Assembly: GCF_004379255.2 (NCBI RefSeq)
Contig: NC_056032.1
Span: 33,019,322-33,083,321, forward strand
Source: Salvia splendens
Taxonomy: Eukaryota > Streptophyta > Magnoliopsida > Lamiales > Lamiaceae
Length of the DNA: 64,000 nt
Reading direction: 5' to 3'
How positions within the stretch are numbered: the stretch's first letter is position 1; each line of letters begins with the position of its first letter. The notes under the pieces were generated by a model, which made no database searches, was not told the origin of the DNA, and saw only the letters and a list, made by a program, of their open reading frames with translations. A program made the position numbers and the translations under genes. This document shows positions 13,025-26,400 of the stretch, piece by piece.

Positions 13025-13221
13025 CTCCCTCTCATCCCATAACACATCTCACACTTTCCTTTTTAGTTTGTCTCATAAAAGATGTCTTTTTTTTTTGAAA
13101 AAGTTCTCTCTCGCATTAATATAAATATACTATTTTCTCTCTCTACGTATCAAACAAAACAACATCTCCTAAAATCCTGTATCATTACCCAAGTATGTCA
13201 TCTTTTATGAGACAGAGGGAG
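13025..13221. mobile_element. Stowaway-type MITE
   Basis: Ends CTCCCTCTCATCCCAT and GAGACAGAGGGAG are flanked by TA. The interior caaaacaacatctcctaaaa is the reverse complement of the body of the MITE at 7030. Confidence 0.85.
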
Positions 13222-14350
13222 TACTACATGCTCTATATATTACTCCTACAATCCTTTATCCTTCCTTTCTTCCATTCCACCCATATATATATACAATGTC
13301 CTACTACAATGTATAGTAGTACAAACTAGTGAATTACAAACCCACAAGTTTAAATATATACACACATGCTTTCTATTAGCACTATCTATGATTTGACGAG
13401 TTAACTCATAAGTACTAAATAGTATAATTTTGGTTTCAAAAATATATCTAGTGAACCACACGTACTATACGTGTCATGTATGTTTAAGTCACACATATGG
13501 ACTTTTGTAATAATGAGAAAATGGAAAGATGAATAAAATAGTAATTATACTATAATTTAAAATTTAGAAAAAAAAAGAAGGGGCGAGAAATTCTTGAAAA
13601 ATCAAAGCATTTTCCATGCGTTAATGGTTTGCCCAGGACCACATTGCCCTCTTTAGATTTAAAAGCCATTGACCAATGAACATGCCATGGGGTCCTCAAC
13701 CAGCCTAATTAATTTTCTTAACTTTAAATTATGAAAATATTAAACCACATAAAATATGTGTAACGTTGTCAAATTTCTTGAATTTGTATACAAACCATGG
13801 TGTAACACTTGTTAAGAGGGTTAGGTTTCGTCTCAAATATAGTATTCAAATTTCCGAATTTTCTACCTAAGAGGCTTTGCCAGCTTGAGATATTTTGTCC
13901 CATTTTTAAACTACTACTGTACTATATTGATTGAATAAAATAAAATTGTGGAAAAAAGAGATGAGATGACAATACAATAGCTTTTTGAGCAATAAGTAGG
14001 TGTTATGGTAGTTGGTCCCGCGTTCCTTGGGCATTTAAATTGCTTTATCTTCAAACTCTATCTTCCACCACATAAATAAAAACCATATATTATACTACTT
14101 GAGAAAATAAAATCTAACACAAAGGGACAAAGGAAAATTCAATTATGTAACCAGGGGACCCCCTCCTTACCCATCCGACACTCCATTCACAAAAAGATTT
14201 AAAAAAATTAAAATAATATAATATACGATGGGTTTTATCCTCATCATAATCATCTACTTAATTTGTTAATTATTAGTAATTGTTAATTGCTAATCCAAAA
14301 TCCTGAGTGGGAAGGGGACGTTACCTCGGCTGTGTTTATCTTCTGACATA
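13222..14350. other. Intergenic DNA upstream of the BEL1-like gene
   Basis: No coding feature is supported. The stretch is AT-rich. A TATA-like gcatatataacg at about 14352-14363 lies roughly 1.2 kb before the start codon and just upstream of the apparent leader, so the proximal promoter probably lies near the end of this interval. Confidence 0.4.
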
Positions 14351-14910
14351 ATAGCATATATAACGAACTCACAGACATCGACGTCTTTTTTTTATCTGTC
14401 TGAAAAGTTTGATTTCTTTGTGCAGAGAGATGCATCAAATGATTTGGAAAGGAGAGTCAAATCAGTGAGGGTGTTTGATCAATTACTCAAAGAGAGAGAA
14501 AGAGAAGGATTTTTAGAGAGAGAAAATATAGCAAGAAAGAAGCATCGATCCATGGTAGTATTAGTAGTATTTGTTTCATACTTTTCTTGAAGAATCCGTT
14601 TCCCCCTATTTTTAATTTTGTTTAATTATTTATGTTTGATTTATGTGTGAAAGAAAAAAGAGCCACAAATTGTGTGGATAAAGATGGGCATCTTTTTCCA
14701 AGTCTTTTTAGCACCTCCCTCTCTCTTCACTTGTTTGTTTTTATTTATCTTAGTGAGGGAGAGAGAGTTGCAGACAGCCATGGATATTGTGTCCGATCAC
14801 ATATTATTAGACTGAAGAAATCACACACACTTTCAAAACATTCACCACAGTCTATATCTATGCCCCCACTCTCTTCATACATAAATTCAAATTACTTGAA
14901 TTAAATCCTG

Positions 14911-15530
14911 GTGAGTATATATGTTAGATCGCTCTTCTACTTCTACTACTACTTCTTCTTGTTTGGGTTGTAGAGAGTGTGTGTGGGTAATTGTTGTTTG
15001 ATTATATAGAAATAGATGGAACACGTGCACAGAGAAATCTTGGTCAGACGAGGTAGAGCAATAGTGTTAACCTAACCAATCCCTTTCTCCCCCACTCAAT
15101 CTCTCTTTCCCTAATAATCCATCTCTTTTTCTGTTTCTTCTATCACCCTATCTCTATTTGGGAAATCATATCTAGACTGGTCACACCAGATTGTTTCTCT
15201 TCTTCACCCTTTTCCATCCTTCAAATCTATCTTTACTTAGCTTCTTTTTTCTTGTTGGTGGTTTGATTATACAATATGTTGAAAACTTGATTATAATTGA
15301 TTCAATTTGATTGGATTTTCAGGGCTCTTCCGATCACAGATATTAGTAGGTTATAGTCAACCACAACAGTTTTCATCACTCATCTCTCTTACAGGTACAA
15401 CAAGCCCGTGTATATATTTATATTTATATTTATATTTATATTTTATATTTATCTCTCTCTTGATTTCTGTGTGTGAAAAGTAAGTTGGATTGGATGTTGA
15501 AGTGAAAGCTAACGTAGTCTCTTTTCGCAG
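14911..15530 (+). promoter_or_regulatory. Apparent intron-containing 5' leader of the BEL1-like gene
   Basis: Splice-like signals divide the leader: a donor ctg|gtgagt at 14911 with an acceptor ttttcag ending at 15322, and a donor acag|gtacaa at 15395 with an acceptor ttttcgcag ending at 15530. The second acceptor lies 39 bp before the ATG at 15570. The region is pyrimidine-rich and has an (atttat)n run near 15417-15450. A possible upstream ORF of 90 codons (14632-14904) would lie in the first leader exon. Leader introns are inferred from signals only; no transcript evidence is available. Confidence 0.5.
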
Positions 15531-15569
15531 CGTGAGTTCATAAAATATAAGCTCCGATCATCATCATCG

Positions 15570-17655
15570 ATGGCGACCTACTACCATGGCAATTCTGAAA
15601 TCCAAGCCGCCGGCGGCGGAGGAGGCGACGGTCTACAGACGCTGATTCTCATGAATCCCGCCTACGTCGGATACTCCGACAACCCCCAACCCAGCAGCAA
15701 CTTCGTATTCCTCAATTCCAACCCCTCCTCCCTCCACCACGCGCCGCCGCAGCAACATTTCGTCGGCGTCCCCCTCAACACCACCACCGTCGCCGCCACA
15801 ACCTCCGCCCCCACCCAGGACCACTTCCTCCCCCGCGTCCCCTACAACCTCTACAACCTCCCCATGGAGGCGCGTGACGTCACACGCGCCGCTCCTCAAG
15901 GTCTCTCCCTGAGCCTCTCTTCCCAGCAGCCCCAGTACGCGTCCTTCACCGCCCGGGAGGTCCCGAGCCAGCCCCTAGTCACCGCCGTGTCCTCGCCGCC
16001 GCGCTGCGACGACGTGAGGGTGTCCGGCGGGTCGCCGTCGTCGGCGTCGGGGGTCTCGAACGGGGTGCAGAGCGTTTTACTCAGCTCTAAGTATCTCAAG
16101 GCCGCGCAGGAGGTTCTCGATGAAGTGGTTAACGTCGGCAAGGCCACCGCGGAATCGTCCAAGCCGGCGAAGAGCAGCGGGGATTCAGCCGCTGTGGCGG
16201 CCGCGAGCGGCGACGGTCAGAGCGGCGGAGATAGCAGCGCGAAACGTGGCGCGGAGCTGAGCACAGCGGAGAGACAAGAAATTCAGATGAAAAAGGCGAA
16301 GCTGGTTAACATGCTCGATGAGGTAAGCCTGAAACCAAGTCTATTGAGTCGCTCAAAACTTTAAAATTTCTATCAAGCCTGTCTGTCTGTCTGTCTTCTG
16401 TGTATAAAATTGATTGGTAATTGTAGGTGGAGCAGAGGTACCGACAGTACCACCAGCAGATGCAGATGGTGATATCGTGGTTCGAGCAGGCGGCGGGAAT
16501 AGGGTCTGCGAAGACCTACACAGCTCTGGCGCTGGAGACGATATCGAAGCAGTTCCGGTGCTTGAAAGATGCGATTCTAGGACAGATTCGAGGGGCGAGT
16601 AAAAGCTTAGGTGAAGAAGAGAGTTTGGAAGGGAAGATGGAAGGTTCTAGACTCAAATATGTGGACAACCAAATCAGGCAACAGAGAGCCTTGCAGCAAT
16701 TGGGAATGATCCAGCACAATGCTTGGAGACCCCAGCGAGGCTTGCCCGAGCGATCTGTTTCCGTCCTCCGCGCCTGGCTCTTCGAGCACTTCCTCCACCC
16801 GTAACTCTCTTTCCTTCCCACTTCCACCATCTCTTCACTCCAATCCTCTTAACCAAACCCTCTCTTTATCTCCTGCAGCTATCCAAAGGACTCGGATAAG
16901 CTCATGCTTGCCAAACAAACCGGCCTCACCCGAAGCCAGGTATCCATTACTTTATTTTTCTTTTTAATTACCCAAATGAACATACATAAATTTAAAAATC
17001 GATTCAGGTATCAAATTGGTTCATCAACGCCCGAGTCAGGCTATGGAAGCCTATGGTAGAGGAAATGTACATGGAGGAAATCAAGGAGCAGGACAAGGCG
17101 AACGGAACCACCTCCGAGGACAAGGCCGACCAAGAAAAATCCCAACAGCACAACAACAACAACATCTCCACGTCTCCGACCGCCACAGCCATGGTGGCTG
17201 GGGGATTCAACCTCTCCTCCATCACTCAAGGAGCCAGCCCCAAGAAGCAAAGAATGGGCGACGCCGACACAAAGCCCCCTCCTGACGTGGACAGCGACGC
17301 CATGACCATCAAATTCGGGGACAGGCAGGGCAGAGACGGAACGGGGTTCACCCTGATGGGGGCCCCCACCAACTTCATAGGCGGGTTCGGGTCGTACCCG
17401 ATGGGAGAGCTGGGGAGGTTCGGAGCGGAGCAGTTCCAAACGACGCCGTATTCAGGGAATGGAGTGTCGCTGACGCTGGGGCTGCCGCACCAGAGCTTCC
17501 TGCCTAATCAGTCGATGCAATTAGGCAGAGGAGTGGAGATGGGAGAAGCTAATGATTTCGGGGCGGCGCCGCCCAATGCGAATGTGTACGACAACATCAA
17601 CATACAGAACCAGAAGCGGTTCGCGGCGCAGCTGCTGCCGGACTTTGTGGCTTGA
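15570..17655 (+). CDS. BEL1-like homeodomain transcription factor (TALE class), BLH1-like
   Basis: Four coding exons join in frame: 15570-16322, 16427-16800, 16879-16939 and 17008-17655, giving 611 aa. The N-terminal region is Pro/Ser rich with a GLSLSLSS motif near residue 112. The SKY segment ([15 protein letters not shown]) is near 168 and the BELL helix domain is about 235-315. The TALE homeodomain is about 352-412, with the three-residue PYP loop extension and [12 protein letters not shown] recognition helix. A ZIBEL motif SLTLGL is near 550, and the protein ends LLPDFVA as BLH1-type proteins do. BELL proteins are nuclear and pair with KNOX homeodomain partners to control meristem and organ development. 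The ATG was chosen because it begins the conserved [12 protein letters not shown] start. BLH1 orthology is likely but not proven. Confidence 0.95.
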
Positions 17656-18005
17656 ATTTGAAATTCATACATACGCAATTGCCGGAAGAGGTAAAAGGTT
17701 TAGGTTGATCTACACCATTGTTATTGCTAGTGTAGACAATGAAACAAAGGTTTTAGATAGTACTTCCATATTTTATACTACTATATATTATAGTTTTATC
17801 TATCTACTTATATGTATGTATGTATGTATGTATGTATACATTTTCAAGAACAGCTTTAGGATCTTAGAGAGATCATGTGGTTGGTTGGGGATTGTATATT
17901 AATTTTGTTTCCTGCAGATAAATAGATGATGATTGTGATATTGTAATGTGGAGAAACTTGTTTATTTTGGATGGTATACAAACAATAAAGAGTGGCTTCA
18001 CATTT
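17656..18005 (+). other. Probable 3' UTR of the BEL1-like gene
   Basis: AT-rich DNA after the stop contains a (tgta)n run at about 17811-17840 and an aataaa signal at about 17984. The end point is an estimate. Confidence 0.4.
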
Positions 18006-20100
18006 TTCCTGATTTTGTAGGTATTTATATACTAGTAGTATTTCCTTGTGCTCTAACATCTAGGCAAATTAATAGATTGCAGCATCTGCAGCCGATCCAA
18101 TGATTCTACTTTGGAGTAGCATTGATAAAATCGAAAGATCATGGGAAGAATAAAGATCCCAAAGTTATAAAATTTAAAATTACCAATGAAAACAACAAGG
18201 CCACTAGCTTAAGACAAAGATTAGAGCTCAAAAATCTATTCTTTTTTACATGGCTAAATTCCCCATTATGAGATAGAGCAATTGTTAAAAGGAATGATGG
18301 ATGATTGTTACATTTATCTTTATTTAGACCTTTGCTTCTATGGTAGAAAGTCTTGACAGACTAGCTTCCCATTTCATTTTATTATTTATTTATTATTATA
18401 TATAATTATTGTCATGATCATATATGATGAATTGGGATGGACCACCTTAGTTTCAAGACACTTATCCTTGACAGACTCGTGCTTTTTTGAAATGGCTAAG
18501 GATGATGTTTTTGATAGTGACTGTGTCCTTTACATTTGAATTATTACAGAATAATTATCTTTATCAATTAAAGCTCAGGGTTTTTTCTCCTTCATTTCTA
18601 CAACAATCTTACTTCATCAGGGCAATTACGTCAAAATAGGTGTTGCATCAAATGACTATTATGAAAAGGAAATTATAGGTTTAATCTTGAACAGACCCAA
18701 TAAAGGGACGAGAAGAAACGAAAGTGTATGCAGCTCAAAACCCAATCTAACTCAATTAGATATTTGTTGGGATTTTATACATTGCTAATTTTAAATTAAA
18801 TAGATACTTGTAGAGGCTCAAAATTCGGAAGCTTTTTTTAACATTTTATTTAGTGTCTTGCCATGTTTGGATATTCACTTGCGTTAATTAATATATAACC
18901 AACTTCACACGTATATGATACCTTACTACCTGTAGCATGACATAAATGAACGAGCAACTTTGAAATTATTAATTTACATATTCAGAACTACATTTTTATT
19001 CAAAAAATTCAAAGTTTGTAGAAATATACAAATGTTGGAAATTCATGTGTTTACCTATTATTTATATGTGAGTCTTGTATATCACACAAACCTGCCATAA
19101 TACAATGCACTACAATGTTATGCATTATTGTAGTGCATTATATTGTACTCTTCATATTTAAATAAGTGTCATATTTAGCATTTGTTACCGAGTGTCACAT
19201 TTCAAAAATTAAGAGTTTAATATTTTTTTAAATTTGATACTGTATTTAATTGTATATTTGTATTTATAATGATAATTTATACTCCTAGGGATAAAATATA
19301 AATTATTTTTTAATATGCGTAATTTGAAGGTTGGGTACATATAATAAAAAACGAATGGAGCATGCGTACAATAAAAGAAAGGTATCAGTAATTTTACAAT
19401 ATAATCACATGGTAGATATCTACAAGATATAGTTTGTATATATAGTAGGGTAAAGGATATTTTATCCCATTATTTGCTCACCCAACTTTTTATTTACTTC
19501 TAACACCAAATATACTCAAACTTGGTCCTAAAACATATGGGCCAAATGATACTAAACATTTGAAAGCTCATTTTTTCGTAACGCAATGCAATTCAATTAT
19601 GGCAGATGCAATGCAATCAAGTATGGAAGATGCAATGAATTTAAAGGTACTAACAAATTTGGAACCTTTCTAATGACTTTGAAATCCTGATTTGGGTGCG
19701 ATTTTAATTTGTGAGTTAATACAATAGCTATTTCTTCGAGCATTTTTGTGGACCACTCCATGATCCATGAAATTTTTTGGAATTAGATTTTGAGTATATA
19801 TCTACTCACCCCAAATTGACATCTAGTGGTTTTTTGGAGCTGATTTCATTTATTTTTGCTGAAAATAAAAATATAATGGAGGTGTCTCTTTTGGACATTG
19901 CAATATAGTATAAAGAGCTTTAAAAATGCCACATGATTGTTATGTCATTTTTGGTCATTACAACATACAAGGAGCTTAAAATGCCAAACAGTTCATCATC
20001 TTATAAGCTCATTTTATCCAAACACTTTGACAAGCTTAAAACATCTTTTAAGCTCTTGAAACAGTTTAAAGCAATTCCAAACATCCCCTTACAAAATGAT
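18006..20100. other. AT-rich intergenic DNA between two convergent genes
   Basis: No gene is supported here. The BEL1-like gene and VIRILIZER converge on this interval. One clear structure is an inverted repeat at 19104-19139, listed separately. The frame at 19933-20118 has no recognisable content. Confidence 0.55.
19104..19139. repeat. Short perfect inverted repeat
   Basis: Arms aatgcactacaat (19104-19116) and attgtagtgcatt (19127-19139) are exact reverse complements with a 10-base spacer. Pairing continues imperfectly outwards. It could be a small MITE core or a hairpin. Confidence 0.7.
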
Positions 20101-20419
20101 GATGCTGCATCCGGATAATTCAATAAAAAAAATGTAAAGCAATGTACAAACATATCTTCAAAATCAGGAGCCTTTATGAGATACAACCGCCAGAAATTTC
20201 CTACAATGGACCCAATCGCTCCTGGTAAACCATGGCAACACATGATCAGAAATAGTACTATTAAACTTGAAACTTACTGAAATAAAATTCGACTGACAAT
20301 ACAGAATAGCAAGGCAGGTTGTGAGACATAAGCACCAATGAAACAACAAAAGATCACTCCAGGTATTGCAGTAATATTATCTAGAGACTAGATGTCAATG
20401 TGCAAAATAAACTTGTTGT

Positions 20420-23400
20420 TTACGGAAGCTCTATGGCCTTCTGAACCTAATGATATTTTAGATGACCAACAACATGCCAAGACAATGAACATATGCAATA
20501 AGCAAGAAAAAAGTGTCAGTTATGAAATGTCAATAACATAGGTGGGAGCAGCAATTTTATATAACGTCAAACCTGAAGCATCTGCATTAACTTAGGATGC
20601 TGCTCCAGGAGCTGACAAAGCTTATCCCGGTCACTAAGAAGAGACTGCAATCAAGTTGAGTCAAACGATCAACTCATAACCCTATAATCAACTGAAGTCT
20701 GTAATTATATTAGTCTCGAGCATTTAGTACCTGAATGGCTTCAGGGGATTTAAAGAACTCTTGTAGAGACATCCCAGAATCTAGTTGCTGAGATGTTTCT
20801 CCTGGTTGCTGCAAAACTCTTTGATGCTGCTGCGGCGCCTGTGTAGTCTCCTGTTGTTGTGCCTGATAATACACTTGACCAGGGGATAGTTGCAGTTGCT
20901 GTTGCTGCTGCTGCTGCAGCATCTGGGATGGATGAGCAGGAATCTGTAAGGAACCATGCAACATTGGTACTGCCAGCTCAGACTGTGGGGAAGATGCAAC
21001 AGATGGTCTAAGATGCGGAGGTGGACGGGGGATTTGTGGTGGCTGTAATGGCTGCAACTGTGTAGGTGTAGGTATGGATTGGGCTGAAGGCACAGAGATG
21101 GTTAGATTATGCGATACATTCGCCATGTTGTCTCCATGTTGTTGGACTAAATTGTTTACATAAAGATTTACAGGCATGGAACCGGGCCTGAAAAGTAATG
21201 GCTGCATCGATGGCGGGGGGTAAGAGTTTAGCATTGAGTGTGATGCTGGGAGGTTAATCAAAGGTGCGCCAGAATTTTGCTGCATGTCGGGCTGAAAATA
21301 TTGTGGTGATTGAGAAGTAGAATTTATCATTGAAGGATTGCCAGAATAAGGAGGTGGTGTAGGAGGAAGTGGTGGAGGAGGTCTTGTAGATCCCGCAGGA
21401 GAGGAGTGAGATGTCCTTCCGAATTTTGAATTTTGCTTTGAGGCAGATGTGGAGTTTCCAGCCTCAGACATATAATCTGACTGAACCTGCAAATCAGAGG
21501 AAGAGTGAGAAACTACACACAAGTAAGAAAAATGCAGAAACCAGTTTAAACAGCAAGTCGATCTTCACATACATTGTTGTAGCCTTGAGGACCCTGAGTC
21601 TGAACATCTGGTGCAGACTTTACAAAAGATGAAGACTGACCCACACCAGGTAGCATATTTTGAGATGGCACGGATGAGAATGTTGATGGAGGTGGCATCA
21701 ACGGGAGAGGAGGCTGATTCATAGGAAATTTCTGGTCATAGAAAGCTTGCAACCCAGGACCACTTTGTTGTAGAGGTGGTTTAGAATATAAATGAGGTTG
21801 CATCCTGGAATCAGGAGGAAACCTTGCCGCAGATGAGGTAACCTTCATGTAGATAGAAGCCGCACCTCCTGAAGTACTTGCTACTGCAGGGGGTTCAGTT
21901 GCATGGAGAGGAATTCTGATTGGTAAACCCTTTGAGACATCTGGCTCAGGGAACTTCTTATCGGAGGAAATGCTTCGTTCTCGAGTCAAGGGCATCTCTG
22001 GGTGAGATGCAGACATCCTTGATGAATACTCACTCAGTGTGTTTTCATCCATGTTTGATACAGACGGAGTAGCCAAGTGAGAGAACTGGTTGCTCTCATT
22101 TACATCACTCTCGGTCTCCTCTACTATTGAATGAGGAGAATGCGGTTCAATAACAGAAGCAGGTTGTGGCAGATTATCATCCGGTTGTGGAAAGGGCAAT
22201 TTATCATCGGGTTCAGCTTCTTCAGCATCAAAAACAATATCAATTCCCTGAAGATCATCTTCGAGATCCGATTTCAACTGCTGAGGTTTGCTGGACTTGT
22301 CTCCATCTAAGTTGTCATCTGGGGCTGTCATTTTCGCAAGGGTTGCTACTTCATTAACTGCTACCCCCGTGACATTTTGGCGCTCCCTTTGCCTGGCCAT
22401 AAAGACGTCCACATGAACTGACGGTGGTCTCCCGCTAGCAGATCCTATCCGTGGGACAGCAATTACATTAGAACTGTTAGTACCATCAGCATTTCGTTCT
22501 CTTGCAACATAGTCATCCACATGCATAGAAGGAGGCCTGCTAGTGTTTGGCTTACGCTGTCTAAAGGTATCACGACGTGTAGGGGCAGGTGGGGTAGTGA
22601 CGGGTACCATCCCCCTAGAGAATGTACTCTGGGAAGCAGCCTCTACAACTGAGTTCTCCCCTCTGCCATGCCTATTTGGCCCCTCGAGAGAGGAGATCTT
22701 TCTTTTTGTAGAAAGACCTGTCTGTGTCATTCTATTACGCATATTCTCCGGACACTCCCAAGAGAACATTGTTCCGAATTCATCCAAGCCGTAATCTTCA
22801 ATCAGCTCCATACTTCTATCCGCAAATCTATGCACCCTTGAAGGAACCGGAGGAGTAAGCAATGAAGTGCAACGGCGGGCAATTTCAGCATCAGCTTCCT
22901 CCGTGCCAGATGATTTTTGCATTAAAAGCATTAATAAGCTTGCAATCTCCTTGATCTAAACAACCCATGAAAAAGAATGAAAAACAAAATAAGAAAGAAC
23001 CCCTCATCAACAAGAAGAATTAGAAGGAGAGCGATAAAAACCTGATGAGACATAGGATGATTCTCAGATGCTGATTTATAGCTCGCCTCTGCTTCCAACA
23101 AACTGATAAGCTCCTCAATTTGCTTCAGATTTTCTTCAGAAAAATCTTCCAAAGAGTCTTCGCTCACTCCGAACAGGAACTTGATAGCAGAAACCCTTTC
23201 TCTATTCAGGCTGATTAGAAAGAAAACATGTGAAATATTTGACATAAGCATTTCAACTCTCATAAAACTAGAATGTGTTCATAAAAGAAACATTGCGGTA
23301 AACATTGGCAATCTTTTGCAAATTTTCTGTAATTTTGTTAATGTTAAGTGAACTGTCACCACCTAAAAGTTCGACAATCAAGATACTTCAAAATTTGGCA

Positions 23401-26400
23401 TGGTGCTTGCTACTGATAATTAAGGAAATCTGGAATAGTAAGAGTGTGCATAAGTCGTCACACAACTATGAAGACAGAACACCTTTTCAAATGCAAGCTT
23501 TTATATCCATGTGTCACACTGTTAGTAAAATAGTCAACTTACCACTAATCAACTCTACGGCTACGCTTTACAAGAATAGTTAACTGTCTTGCTGTAGGAG
23601 TAGAGCCCACTGACCCCGAATACAAAGTCAACAAACATATATTTTCCTCACTAAATAGGAGAATGCAGTCATGCCCATCAATTCGCAAAGTTCTTCGTTT
23701 CACTCACTCCTTCCTCTACAGGATTGCCCAACAGATAATACCCTCAAACGACTAAATATCATTTGTAACACCAAAAATGAACAAATTAAGGGCTAAAAAA
23801 GTTCATTGTGCCCATACATACACTCTAAAAAAATCATTTCCCCAGCGATGCAGAACATTATGACACCTTACATTTTATTAAACACCCCACAAATGACTTT
23901 GTTAATCAGAGAGCCAATTCATATTTTCAGAATATGTTCTAGCATAACAAACTGAAATTCAAGATGGCTTATATATAAAAAAATTTAAGTATCAAGAGAA
24001 AAAACAAGAACAAAGTATAAAGAACAATTTTCTTACCTTTCCCCATCAATGCAAAAGCCTAAAGCACCAGAGGCTAATGTGTAAATTGCTGAAGCAACCT
24101 GTGCAGCAGGAACATCCTTAGAATCAATAGACTTTAACAAAGCGGTCCAGCAGCACAATAATGGAGGATTCTCCTTCAATTCAGTTGCATAAATTATGCC
24201 ACAGCTTGTATTGCTCTCATGTTTGATTTGATTCTCAGAATCCTCTACAGCAGAGGGCATAGCGTGCTTCACAATAGAAAGTAAAGCATTCCGGCCTTCA
24301 GCAGAGGAAGCCATCTCTTTGAAGGCGGACAGACAAGTAACCAATTCTGTTGCAACGGGCAAGACCTATGATATGAACTTATTGTGTTTATAGAGGCAGG
24401 GATGATATAGTATAAAACTGACAAGGAGATAATGGCATGATATTTTAGTCATAGATTTATATGCAGATAACAATATTAAAAAGGAACATACCATGCAGAA
24501 CCTTAGGATATATATCCAAAATGTGGAACATTCTTCAACAGTAAAACAATAAGGGTTACTCCTGGAACAACAAGCGAATATTTATGATATGTCAATGTCT
24601 ATCCAGGTAAGTGTTATGAAAAGGTCCCATCTACATACACAAATGGAAAATCCTGACCTTTCATGTACTCCAGGATACTGCAGGGATGTACGCCCATCGC
24701 TAATCAACGATAAACACTGAAAAACTGGTACACACCAACTAAGAACTGGAAATTCATATTTTGCTATATTTATGTTCCCGGGGAATTGCTTTAAATCAAA
24801 ATTGGCACCTCCTATACACCTCTCTAGCACTTCTGTTAGCATCTGAAATCCACCTTCTTTCAGCAATAGTGGCTGTCATGGAATAACAGAATTAGGCAAA
24901 CTCCCTATTTGATGGAAAAAAGGAACAAGTTAGTTTTGAAATATGAAAAGAACCTTAGCATTTGGATGCTCCAATAAGATAGCAAGAAATTTAAGGAGGC
25001 GGTTAACCTGCAATTTAAGAGGGAAAACAAAAATATATTAATGAAGTGAGAACAACTTAGGAGTACAGCAACAAAAAGGTATAAGATTAAAGCTAGTCTT
25101 GCTGATAACCTTGTAAGCGTCCACATCAGACAACACAGACTGCTCTAAGAGGCGATGGGAGATCCATGAAACTATTGGTTTCACCAATTGTGAAGCATAA
25201 TCAATATTGAGACATGCAATCCGAATAACAAAGACACGTAGAACTTCTTGCACAATGACTGATATCTGGCATGTTACAGAACTGTAGTAAGATAAACAGA
25301 TAAAGCATAAAGAGAAAGTTGAGCTTGGGGACTAACCCACCATGCCACACAATTTTAGCTTGACAAAACATATACATGGACACTTACACTAGCAGCACAA
25401 TGCAATATAATATCGCCAAGTTTCAAAAGTTGGGGAGACAATTGAGCAATTAGCTTTTCAGAGTTGCCAGGCCTTAGATACCAATTCACTTGTTTCTCCT
25501 TTGGTGGACCAAGTAATGTCCCAACAGCCATTGCTCTTAGAGGGCTCAGAATTGGCATTCCATTCTTCCACATCCAGTAACTTTCATCTGGTAACAAATC
25601 ATTCTTGAAAGACATAAAATTGGAAGAATTAGTCATACTGACATTCTGTTATTATGCAAAATGGATTACAAGATTCACCAATCGCTTGAAATATAATCAA
25701 TGTAATCGTAAGATTCGCTTACTAGTAGACAAAGCAAGCTGCAAGTTTCCTTAGGACCCAGTGCCAATAGTGAAGTTGCATGAAGGCTATCAAGGACAAA
25801 GCGAAAAAGGCCAGGAGTCCAACTGTACACTGGCCAACAGGCTAGTGCTGATGCTATAAGATGGCAAACAGCACCAAAACCAAGCACAACTTCTGGGCAA
25901 GAACTGTACAACTCTGCTCCACAAGCAGCTAACTTGGGGCTACAAAGAACCAGTATCAACTATAGTGGCACATAACTCTATAGAGAATATTAAAAGATAA
26001 TTTTTGCACTACCTCACTTCTCGATGCAACTGTAAGAGTACATTCATTAGTTTGGTATTCCGGTGTTGCTCCTTTGATTCCTGAATATAGCAAGAAAAAC
26101 TCACACACTGATTGAAGTTGGAACCATTCACCATTATCAAAGAATAGAAAGTAGTAATGTGCTAGTGTACAAGTGTACTCTGCATTCCCTTTCATTTGGG
26201 CATAAAAGGTAGTAGAACTTCCTACTCAGGTTTTATCTAAAAGTCCCTGTACAACCTTAATCTGGAAACTCCATAAGAAAACGATACATATCCAAAATCA
26301 TTAAAGTTAATATGAGCAATCTTTTGAATGTGTCCTGACTAGGACTGGACCAATATAAACTAAATAATTCCAGAGCAAAAATAATATTGAAATGACATCA

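Noticed and set aside
14632..14904. 90-aa frame as a separate gene
   Set aside because: It has no recognisable features and lies in the apparent leader of the BEL1-like gene; kept only as a possible upstream ORF.
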